NCBI GenBank assembly: GCA_030834895.1
Contig: JAUQXA010000053.1
Location: 1-64,000, forward strand
Origin: Anaerolineales bacterium
GTDB taxonomy: Bacteria; Chloroflexota; Anaerolineae; Anaerolineales; Villigracilaceae
DNA: 64,000 nt
Direction of reading: 5' to 3'
The notes under the pieces are model-generated. The model was given only the letters and a program-made list of their open reading frames with translations, ran no database searches and was not told the origin of the DNA. The stretch's first letter is position 1. Each line of letters opens with the position of its first letter. Made by a program: the position numbers and the translations under genes. Of the stretch, positions 17,051 through 23,509 are shown piece by piece.

Positions 17051-17075
17051 TATAATAGCCGCATAGTTTAGGAGA
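17051..17075 (+). promoter_or_regulatory. promoter -10 and ribosome site of the toxin-antitoxin operon
   Basis: A perfect TATAAT (17051-17056) lies 25 nt upstream of ATG 17082, and a GGAGA ribosome site lies about 8 nt before it. Unlike many genes here, this one has a conventional leader. Confidence 0.6.
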
Positions 17076-17081
17076 CAGGCT

Positions 17082-17312
17082 ATGTTTACCCATATCGCTT
17101 ATAACCCAGAAATTTTGAGCGGAAAGCCCCACATTGTCGGTACACGCCTGAGCATCGAATTTATTCTTGAATTGGTTGCCAGCGGTGCGACAAAAGCCGA
17201 AATGCTCAAAGCCTACCCACAGTTGACAGCCGAAGCAATTGAAGAGGCGCTTCGGTACGCCGCGCAATCTGTGAAAAATGAAATCCTGCTGGATGTGAAG
17301 GTAGCTGCGTGA
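17082..17312 (+). CDS. DUF433 antitoxin (VapB45-like)
   Basis: A 76-residue protein with the DUF433 signature: ILSGKPHIVGTRLSIEFILELVASG (residues 11-35). The remainder is a winged-helix DNA-binding fold that ends in a helix rich in Ala/Glu. It pairs with the DUF5615 gene that begins in its last codons (GTGA overlap). Members of this family neutralise PIN-like nucleases and repress their own operon. Confidence 0.85.
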   Translation: MFTHIAYNPEILSGKPHIVGTRLSIEFILELVASGATKAEMLKAYPQLTAEAIEEALRYAAQSVKNEILLDVKVAA

Positions 17313-17686
17313 AGGCTCTTGATTTCCCATTGCTTGCGGACGAGAATGTCCATCCCGAAGTTATCGAGTTTTTACGAGATGCAGGGTTGGATGTCGAGTC
17401 CGTTTCAGAACAGGGACAATTCGGGCTTCCCGATGCACAAGTTTTACAACAAGCAACCGAATCGGGGAGAGTAGTTTTGACTCATGACAGTGATTTTGGC
17501 GGGCTCGCCTTGATGGGCGCGCAGTTTATTGGGATCATTTACATCCGCCCAGGTCACATTCGCACAGACTTTACAATGAAGACACTTGATGCCGTTCGCG
17601 ATAACGCTCCCGAAGTGACACCGCCTTTTATCCTCGTCGCTGAGCGAACAGGTGATACCGTAAAAATCAGAGTCCGACAGTTTTAG
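17309..17686 (+). CDS. DUF5615 PIN-like toxin (VapC45-like nuclease)
   Basis: A 125-residue protein starting with GTG at 17309, overlapping the antitoxin by 4 nt. The PIN-like acidic residues are visible: LLADENVHPEV (residues 8-18) and LTHDSDFGG (57-65). Both belong to the DUF5615/Mut7-C class of Mg-dependent RNases. The short overlap and the gene order fit a type II toxin-antitoxin module. The RNA target cannot be told. Confidence 0.85.
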   Translation: MKALDFPLLADENVHPEVIEFLRDAGLDVESVSEQGQFGLPDAQVLQQATESGRVVLTHDSDFGGLALMGAQFIGIIYIRPGHIRTDFTMKTLDAVRDNAPEVTPPFILVAERTGDTVKIRVRQF

Positions 17687-17714
17687 TTATCCAGCACTCC
17701 AAAATGGGACGGAT

Positions 17715-18944
17715 ATGACCGAAGAAAAACGCGCCCTGAAAGTCTTCCTCTGCCACGCCCACAGTGACAAAGACGCTGTGAAGGCTCTTTACGCGCGACT
17801 CAAGCGCGAAGGCGTGGACGTGTGGCTGGACAAGGAAAAGCTCCTCCCTGGCGCGGACTGGGAATTGGAAATCCGCAAGGCAGTGCGCGAAGCGGACGTG
17901 GTGGTGGTCTGCCTCTCGAAGCAATTCAACCAAGAAGGGTTTCGCCAAAAGGAAGTGCGGATTGCGCTTGACGCCGCGATGGAAAAGCCCGAAGGCGAGA
18001 TTTTCATCATCCCCGCGCGGCTGGAGGAATGTGACACACCCGCAAACCTGAGCAAATGGCATTGGGTGGATTTGTTTGAAGAAGATAGTTATGAAATGCT
18101 GCTGCGTGCTTTGCGAGCACGGGCGAACAGGATTGGGACAAACTTACAAATAAGGCGAAGCAGGAAATTAGGAAAACCCAAAGCTAAAACCTCAAAATCA
18201 CTGAATGCAATTTCGTCAATCGATGTAAGTTTTGGTAATACAGTTTCTGATAGCGTAATAGCTGTAGGCAGTAGAAATGATATTAAAGTTAGCAAATTTG
18301 AAACTTCAAGACCATTAATCAATCTTCAACCTCTGCCAGTAGAGCAGACAGATCCTCTTTGGTTAATGTTTGGTGACTTAGATGAGGAACAATCAGAGGA
18401 GAAATATATATATGTTGACCAAATTAAGCCAACGACACACAGAGAATATGATCCGTCTGAGGTGAATTGTGTCATAAGCCATAAGGGAGTTATCTTTAAA
18501 AACCAATTTGCCGAAGAAGAATTACAAAGGCTTAAAAGGGAAGGGCACTTGGTTATAAAAAACCGTGAATGTGGCACCTCAACTGTAACTCAACCTTGGG
18601 TTACGTTTCTATCAGCTTATTCACTGAGGAATGTTGGTTCAAGTGCTGCGATAAACCTATTTATTACTGTGTCTGTTCAAGGTAATTCAAGTCGATACCC
18701 ACATATTATTACTTTGTTGCCTGGAGAACAGGTGAGCTTACGTTTATTGATTGATATACTTCGAAAGCAGGTTCTAACAATTTTGGGAAGTTATCTTCTT
18801 GTCATAGAATATGGAGATATATCCAAGAGATATAGACAAGAATATAAATTCAAAATCGAACGCGAAGAAGAAAATGCCCCAGTTACGGTTAGACTCGATT
18901 TGAGTGCTAATCAGCCAGCGATGAATAGCGTAAAACGAAAATAA
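17715..18944 (+). CDS. TIR-domain protein with beta-rich C-terminal half
   Basis: A 409-residue protein. Residues 7-135 form a TIR_2 domain: LKVFLCHAHSDKDAVKALYARL opens it, DVWLDKEKLLPGADW is the BB-loop region, and the glutamate of FRQKEVRIAL (about residue 79) matches the catalytic Glu of TIR NADases. After about residue 140 both style and base composition change: the C-terminal 270 residues are AT-rich and beta-rich, starting with a GNTVSDSVIAVGSRNDI stretch like the linker found in bacterial immune-type effectors. Likely an NAD-cleaving or signalling effector with its own sensor half. It lies 28 nt after the toxin-antitoxin pair; a defence role is inference. No start-codon ribosome site is strong. 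Confidence 0.8.
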   Translation: MTEEKRALKVFLCHAHSDKDAVKALYARLKREGVDVWLDKEKLLPGADWELEIRKAVREADVVVVCLSKQFNQEGFRQKEVRIALDAAMEKPEGEIFIIPARLEECDTPANLSKWHWVDLFEEDSYEMLLRALRARANRIGTNLQIRRSRKLGKPKAKTSKSLNAISSIDVSFGNTVSDSVIAVGSRNDIKVSKFETSRPLINLQPLPVEQTDPLWLMFGDLDEEQSEEKYIYVDQIKPTTHREYDPSEVNCVISHKGVIFKNQFAEEELQRLKREGHLVIKNRECGTSTVTQPWVTFLSAYSLRNVGSSAAINLFITVSVQGNSSRYPHIITLLPGEQVSLRLLIDILRKQVLTILGSYLLVIEYGDISKRYRQEYKFKIEREEENAPVTVRLDLSANQPAMNSVKRK

Positions 18945-19097
18945 ATGCCTGACGAAAATCGCGCCCTGAAAGTCTTCCTCTGCCACGCCCACAGTGACAA
19001 AGACGCTGTGAAGGCTCTTTATGCGCGACTCAAATGCGAATGGTGCATCTCCCTCCCCTTCAATGTTGGTTTCCGTTGCGCCCGCTCATCTCCATAA
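18945..19097 (+). pseudogene. truncated second TIR gene start
   Basis: An ATG directly after the stop of the TIR gene opens a 50-codon frame. Its first 30 codons repeat the TIR N-terminus almost base for base: 18961-19020 is identical over 60 nt to 17731-17790. After codon 30 the similarity stops abruptly and the frame closes at 19097. It is a duplicated fragment of the TIR gene, not an intact gene. Confidence 0.85.
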
Positions 19098-19135
19098 TCC
19101 TGAAATATCGTCAATTGAATCCCCCAACCATAAAA

Positions 19136-19169
19136 AGCGCGGATAGGATAAAATCCACCCGCGCTTTTC
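19136..19169 (+). terminator. rho-independent terminator
   Basis: AGCGCGG and an inner GGAT pair with ATCC and CCGCGCT; TTTTC follows. It closes the TIR unit and resembles the hairpin at 14935-14968 in sequence, not only in shape. Confidence 0.7.
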
Positions 19170-19212
19170 TTTTCACTGACCCACTGATTACTATTCACTG
19201 ATTACTGCCCTC
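19166..19212. repeat. short-word degenerate repeat
   Basis: CACTGATTACTATT and CACTGATTACTGCC are imperfect direct repeats between the terminator and the ABC-F start. No ribosome site is visible in this gap. Confidence 0.45.
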
Positions 19213-19216
19213 CCCC

Positions 19217-21220
19217 ATGTCCCTCATCACCGTCTCCTCCCTCTCCAAATCCTTCGGACCCACTGACATCTTCAGCGGAGTCTCTTTCAGCGTTGCCAAA
19301 GGCGCGCGCATGGCAATTGTCGGACCGAACGGCATCGGCAAGACCACGCTGCTGCGGATCCTCGTCGGTGCAGACGAAGCCTCGTCGGGGACAGTCACCC
19401 GCTCGAAGGGAATCCGCATGGGGTATCTCTCGCAGGAGGCAGACTTCGAGATGACAGGAACGCTCTGGGAGGCGTGTGAGTCCGTTTTCAGTCATTTCAA
19501 AAAAGAGCAGGAAGAACTGCATCGCCTCGAAGGCTTGATGTCCGACCCTGTGCAAGGCGAGGAGGTCATGGCGCGTTACGGCAAATTGCAGGACGACTTC
19601 GAGCGGCGCGGCGGATACACCTACATGACCCGCATCCGTCAGGTGCTGACAGGTTTGGGATTCAGCGAAGCCGACTACCAGCTCAGCATCGACCACCTCT
19701 CAGGCGGACAGCGCACGCGCGGATTCCTCGCCCGCCTCTTGCTCTCCGACCCCGACCTGCTGCTGCTCGACGAACCCACCAACCACCTCGACATCGCCGC
19801 CGTCGAATGGCTCGAAGGCTATCTGAGTCAATGGGAAGGCGCGGCAATCATCGTCTCGCATGACCGTTACTTTTTGGATAAAGCCTGCAACGTCATCTTC
19901 GAGATGTTCCCAGGCGCAACCGAAAGTTATCGCGGCAACTACAGCGCCTATCTCAAGCAACGCTCCGAACGCGCCGAACGCAGGCAGGAGATCTTCGAGA
20001 GCGAAAAAGAAAAATTGATGAAAGAGGTGGAGTACATCAAGCGCAACGTCTCGGGGCAGAACGTGCTGCAAGCCAAGGGCAAACTCAAACGCCTCTCGCG
20101 CATTTTGCAAGCCATCGAGCAGATCGGCATGGAAGCCGCGCTCAACCAAAAGTGGAGCGAGACCGCCGCCGAAGTCTCCGTGACCACGTCCATCATGGGC
20201 GTCGAAGAAGCCGAGCGCCGCGTGCGCGGACTGCAATCTCCCGTGCGGACTTTGCCCAACCTGCACCTGCGCCTCTCGTCCCAAACCCGCTCTGGCGATT
20301 TGGTCATCCGCGCCGAAGACATCCAGGTCGGATACTCCGACAAGTTTTTGTTCTCCTGCCCAACGATTGATTTGCGACGGGGCGACTGCGCGGCGTTGAT
20401 CGGACCGAACGGAGCGGGCAAGACCACCTTCCTGAAAACGATCCTCGGTCAGATTCCGCCCCTGGCTGGTGACGTGACCCTTGGGGCGAGTCTCAGCGTT
20501 GGGTATTTTGCCCAGGCGCACGAGGGACTTGATCCGCAGAAGACGGTGGTTGAAGAGATCATCGCCGCGTCAGGCTTCCTCCCGAATCGGGCGCGTGAAT
20601 ATCTCGGCAAGTTCCTGTTCTCTGGCGACGATGCTTTCAAAAAAGTTTATATGCTCTCAGGCGGTGAGCGCGGACGTCTTGCGCTGGCAAAACTCGCCTT
20701 GCAGGATACCAATCTGCTCCTGCTCGACGAACCCACCAATCATCTCGACATCCCCTCGCAGGAAGTCCTCGAAGCCGTGCTGGACGATTATCAGGGCACG
20801 ATCCTGCTCGTCACCCATGACCGCTACCTCGTCGACGCCATCGCCACCCAAATCTGGGAAATCGACCCCGACGAATCGCACTTGATGATTTTTAAGGGCA
20901 CGTATTCCCAGTTGAAAGATGAACGCGAAAAGGAACAAGCCCGTCAAGCCGCCCTCGAAGCCGCCGCTGCCGAGTCCCGCAAGAAGGACGCGCCCAAGGC
21001 AAAGTCCGCGAGCACGAAGGAAGAACGTCAGCGCATCGCCAAAGTGCAGCAGCTCGAAAACAAAATCGCCACACTCGAAGCCGAACTGGGCGAAATCGGC
21101 ACGCAATTGGAAAATCCCCCCGCCGACGCTGGCGAAGTGGTCAAACTCTCGAAGGAATACGAACGCGTCCAGAACGAGATGGATAGTCTGCTTGCGGAGT
21201 GGGAGGGGTTACAGGGATAA
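19217..21220 (+). CDS. ABC-F family ATPase (Uup/EttA-like)
   Basis: A 667-residue soluble protein with two ABC ATPase domains and no membrane part. First: Walker A GPNGIGKTT (about 36-44), LSGGQ signature, Walker B LLLLDEPTNHLD. Second: GPNGAGKTT (about 396-404), LSGGE, LLLLDEPTNHLD. A linker helix pair between them (about 245-320) is the interdomain linker that enters the ribosomal E site in known members. A charged C-terminal coiled coil (about 575-665) is like that of Uup. ABC-F proteins rescue or tune stalled ribosomes; some give antibiotic protection. No adjacent resistance gene is seen, so a housekeeping role is likely. Confidence 0.9.
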   Translation: MSLITVSSLSKSFGPTDIFSGVSFSVAKGARMAIVGPNGIGKTTLLRILVGADEASSGTVTRSKGIRMGYLSQEADFEMTGTLWEACESVFSHFKKEQEELHRLEGLMSDPVQGEEVMARYGKLQDDFERRGGYTYMTRIRQVLTGLGFSEADYQLSIDHLSGGQRTRGFLARLLLSDPDLLLLDEPTNHLDIAAVEWLEGYLSQWEGAAIIVSHDRYFLDKACNVIFEMFPGATESYRGNYSAYLKQRSERAERRQEIFESEKEKLMKEVEYIKRNVSGQNVLQAKGKLKRLSRILQAIEQIGMEAALNQKWSETAAEVSVTTSIMGVEEAERRVRGLQSPVRTLPNLHLRLSSQTRSGDLVIRAEDIQVGYSDKFLFSCPTIDLRRGDCAALIGPNGAGKTTFLKTILGQIPPLAGDVTLGASLSVGYFAQAHEGLDPQKTVVEEIIAASGFLPNRAREYLGKFLFSGDDAFKKVYMLSGGERGRLALAKLALQDTNLLLLDEPTNHLDIPSQEVLEAVLDDYQGTILLVTHDRYLVDAIATQIWEIDPDESHLMIFKGTYSQLKDEREKEQARQAALEAAAAESRKKDAPKAKSASTKEERQRIAKVQQLENKIATLEAELGEIGTQLENPPADAGEVVKLSKEYERVQNEMDSLLAEWEGLQG

Positions 21221-21228
21221 TTTTGTTC

Positions 21229-21251
21229 GTTCGGGGGCTAAGCCCCCGAAC
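21229..21251. repeat. REP-like palindrome, left of transposase
   Basis: A 23-base palindrome with GTTCGGGGGCT / AGCCCCCGAAC, 38 nt upstream of the transposase ATG. It shares the core GGGGGCTAAGCCCCC with the palindrome at the other side of the gene. A partial third copy (AAGCCCCC) lies at 21259-21266. Confidence 0.75.
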
Positions 21252-21288
21252 AAGCGAAAAGCCCCCAACAGAGCTTTTAGGAGAATAC

Positions 21289-21840
21289 ATGCCAGTCCAC
21301 CCAAACTTTGACCCTGATAATTTGTACTTCGTCACAACCACGGCGGCAAGGCATATCCACATCTTCAAGCGCGAATCCATCATCCGCATTATTTTGGACA
21401 GCCTGCACTTTCTCCGCACAAGCGGACGGATGAAGTTGTTCGTTTTTGTAGTCATGCCAAATCATGTCCACTTGATTTGCAAGTTTAGCAAGGAACATCC
21501 CCTTTCAGCTGTCATGCGCGACTTCAAGCGGCACACAGCGCTGCAAATCATCCGTCAACTCATGGCGGAGGAACTCACGGAAAAGCTGGGAATATTGCAA
21601 AGCCTGAATCAGGATAACCGTCAGGAATACAAAGTCTGGGAGGACGGCTTCGACGCCCGCGACATTTTTTTACAGGATTTTCTCTCGCAGAAAATGGAAT
21701 ATACCCACCACAATCCCTGCCAGCAGCAGTGGAATCTAGCGAACACCCCAGAGGAATATCCCTGGTCGAGCGCGAGATATTATGTCTTGGGCAAGCCCTC
21801 CGTCATTCCTGTGGACGATGTGAGGGATTTGTTTGTATAA
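21289..21840 (+). CDS. REP-associated tyrosine transposase (RAYT, IS200-like Y1)
   Basis: A 183-residue single-strand DNA transposase. The HUH pair is in MPNHVHLI (about residues 52-59). The C-terminal signature is YTHHNPC...EEYPWSSARYY, typical of RAYTs that act on REP hairpins in single copy. The start is ATG 21289, preceded by an AGGAG ribosome site; the open frame reaches further upstream, but that part would be encoded by the palindrome. Flanked by palindromes at 21229-21251 and 21847-21877. Domesticated enzymes of this type move or maintain REP elements rather than themselves. Confidence 0.9.
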   Translation: MPVHPNFDPDNLYFVTTTAARHIHIFKRESIIRIILDSLHFLRTSGRMKLFVFVVMPNHVHLICKFSKEHPLSAVMRDFKRHTALQIIRQLMAEELTEKLGILQSLNQDNRQEYKVWEDGFDARDIFLQDFLSQKMEYTHHNPCQQQWNLANTPEEYPWSSARYYVLGKPSVIPVDDVRDLFV

Positions 21841-21846
21841 CGACCC

Positions 21847-21877
21847 GCTCCAGCGGGGGCTAAGCCCCCGCTGGAGC
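21847..21877. repeat. REP-like palindrome, right of transposase
   Basis: A 31-base palindrome: GCTCCAGCGGGGGC / GCCCCCGCTGGAGC around TAA. It is followed by ATTTAAATGC, giving GCATTTAAATG at its end, the same 11 bases that follow the palindrome at 28220-28247. Confidence 0.75.
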
Positions 21878-21936
21878 ATTTAAATGCTATACTGATTTCG
21901 AGAAGACCGCACGGTTCCATTTGCAAGGAGGCAAAG

Positions 21937-22956
21937 ATGTCCTGGCAAACTCAATTGAGGGGAGATTCTGTTTCGTGGCTGCTTGAGCCTGATTCACCTG
22001 GGGTTCGTTACCTGGCATTGCGTGACCTGATGGATCTTCCCGCCGAGGACGCGAAGTTGAAATCCGCGCGGAGGCTGGCGCACAAGGAGGGTCCCATCAC
22101 GGAGGTTTTGTCCCACATGGAAGAGGCGGGATACTGGGTCAAGGCGGGGTCTGGTTACAACCCTAAATACCGTTCCACAGTTTGGTCGATGATTTTGCTT
22201 GCACAACTTGGCGCATCCGTCCATGAAGATGCGCGTATTGAGCAGGCATGCAAATATCTAGTTGACCATGCGCTGACAGAAGGTGGTCAATTCACTGCCA
22301 TTGCGTCTGGCGCACCTTCTGGGACAATCGACTGCCTGCAAGGGAACCTTTGCTGGTCACTGATGGAGTTGGGTTACGAGCATCCACGTCTGGAGTCCGC
22401 TTACGAGTGGATGGCGATGACGGTCACGGGAGACGGGATTGCTCCCAAAGAGGACAAGGATGCGCCAGTCCGCTACTTTGCATACAAATGCGGTCCAACC
22501 TTTGCCTGCGGAGCAAATAACAAGCTGCCCTGCGCCTGGGGCGGATGCAAGGTGATGATGGCGTTTGGCAAATTGTCTGCGAAAAAACAAACCCCAGTAA
22601 TCAAAAAAGCCATCAAACAAGGCGTGGACTTCTTCCTCGGTGTTGACCCAGTCACCGCGGATTATCCAAATGGCAACACGGACAAGCCCAGCGGCAACTG
22701 GTGGAAATTTGGTTTTCCCGTTTTCTACGTCTCGGACATTTTGCAAATCGCCGAGGCGTTGTCCGCGCTGGGGTATGGCAAGGACAAGCGACTGGCGAAT
22801 GCTATCAAGTTCATCCGCGAGAAACAGGATGAAAATGGTCGCTGGCTCATGGAATATGATTACAGCGGCAAGACCTGGGTGGATTTTGGAGTCAAGAAAA
22901 AACCAAACAAATGGGTGACATTACGAGCGTTGCGGGTGCTGAAGGCAGTCGGCTGA
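21937..22956 (+). CDS. terpenoid-cyclase-like (alpha/alpha toroid) hypothetical protein
   Basis: A 339-residue soluble protein with a very good ribosome site (AAGGAGG, 7 nt before the ATG). Repeated short helices such as SMILLAQLG, LCWSLMELGYEHPRL and QIAEALSALGYGKDKRL suggest an alpha/alpha toroid like the squalene-hopene cyclase / prenyltransferase superfamily. The catalytic DxDD of class II cyclases is not seen. Two cysteine clusters (about 185-210: KCGPTFACG...LPCAWGGCK) could bind metal. Relatives are annotated only as hypothetical. No operon partner; promoter not obvious. Confidence 0.55.
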   Translation: MSWQTQLRGDSVSWLLEPDSPGVRYLALRDLMDLPAEDAKLKSARRLAHKEGPITEVLSHMEEAGYWVKAGSGYNPKYRSTVWSMILLAQLGASVHEDARIEQACKYLVDHALTEGGQFTAIASGAPSGTIDCLQGNLCWSLMELGYEHPRLESAYEWMAMTVTGDGIAPKEDKDAPVRYFAYKCGPTFACGANNKLPCAWGGCKVMMAFGKLSAKKQTPVIKKAIKQGVDFFLGVDPVTADYPNGNTDKPSGNWWKFGFPVFYVSDILQIAEALSALGYGKDKRLANAIKFIREKQDENGRWLMEYDYSGKTWVDFGVKKKPNKWVTLRALRVLKAVG

Positions 22957-22992
22957 GCGTAGCGGAAGCAGTTGCAAGGATAAGGCGACCAT

Positions 22993-23127
22993 ATGCGAAA
23001 GCGCATTAAGCTAATTAGTTTGGCCATTTTTATACTTTGCGTTGGAATAAGTGGCGACTTTATCCACAAAGGGTTCGCTCATGTTTTGTCACAAGCCTGC
23101 ATTGCTTTTTTCACGAACAACAAATAA
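22993..23127 (+). CDS. possible small membrane or secreted peptide
   Basis: A 44-codon frame starting at ATG 22993. The peptide begins MRKRIK and continues with a hydrophobic run (ISLAIFILCVGI), like a signal or single membrane helix, then 25 residues with one cysteine. A ribosome site is weak (AAGGATAAGG 8-17 nt upstream). Not recognised, and possibly chance. Confidence 0.3.
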   Translation: MRKRIKLISLAIFILCVGISGDFIHKGFAHVLSQACIAFFTNNK

Positions 23128-23364
23128 CCAATGCCACTGTTTCATTTGCTGTTATGAAAAATACCCGCCTCAGCCAAACGAATTCCTGAACCTGTGTCTC
23201 CTGCTGCTTCGGAAGCATTTCACAAATTCGCTGAATCAAAGTACGATAGGTATCGTTGACTGATATGAGAAGAGTCCCCCGGCTAAGTGGTTTGTCGCAA
23301 AGCGATTTACCTGCTTTTCGCCGCCGACCAATATTAGACTTTATCGGAAACAACACGCGAACAC

Positions 23365-23423
23365 CGTCCCGAAGGTTTTCTCCGAGTAATTCGGACGCCT
23401 GATCACAACCTTCGGGGCGTTTT
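23365..23423 (+). terminator. long-loop hairpin with T-run (copy 1)
   Basis: CGTCCCGAAGGTT pairs with AACCTTCGGGGCG, followed by TTTT. The loop contains a smaller TCCGA/TCGGA hairpin. The same stem sequence occurs at 25978-26036, also 80-90 nt upstream of a start codon. Confidence 0.65.
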
Positions 23424-23450
23424 GGTTAATTACCAATAAAGTCTGTTCTT

Positions 23451-23479
23451 TTGTTAAAGTGTCAGGCAGCTAGTAATAT
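23451..23479 (+). promoter_or_regulatory. promoter of the PAS-GGDEF gene
   Basis: TTGTTA (23451-23456) and TAATAT (23474-23479) are separated by 17 bases. It is the most canonical -35/-10 pair in the window, and it lies just after the hairpin. Confidence 0.6.
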
Positions 23480-23509
23480 TCCATCCCTGAAAAAAGAGAC
23501 CATGCAGAT

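Larger units (their letters stand above)
22957..23509. other. 553-base gene-poor region
   Basis: Contains a 44-codon candidate small gene (22993-23127), a long-loop terminator-like hairpin (23365-23423) and a good promoter (23451-23479) for the PAS-GGDEF gene. Between 23130 and 23360 I see no clear gene. The stretch around 23283-23340 is rich in short complementary segments, but it fits no riboswitch class that I know. Confidence 0.5.

Noticed and set aside
23283..23340. Possible riboswitch (GTTTGTCGCAAAGCG, GCCGGGGG on the other strand) before the c-di-GMP synthase gene
   Set aside because: Scattered words recall c-di-GMP-I riboswitches, but their order and pairing do not fit on either strand, and the promoter lies downstream of it. 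A covariance-model search (Infernal/Rfam) would decide.
23111..23356. An 81-codon minus-strand frame with a helix (IQRICEMLPKQQ..VQEFVWL) faintly like DUF2281 antitoxins
   Set aside because: No ribosome site, no toxin partner, and the likeness is limited to one amphipathic helix.
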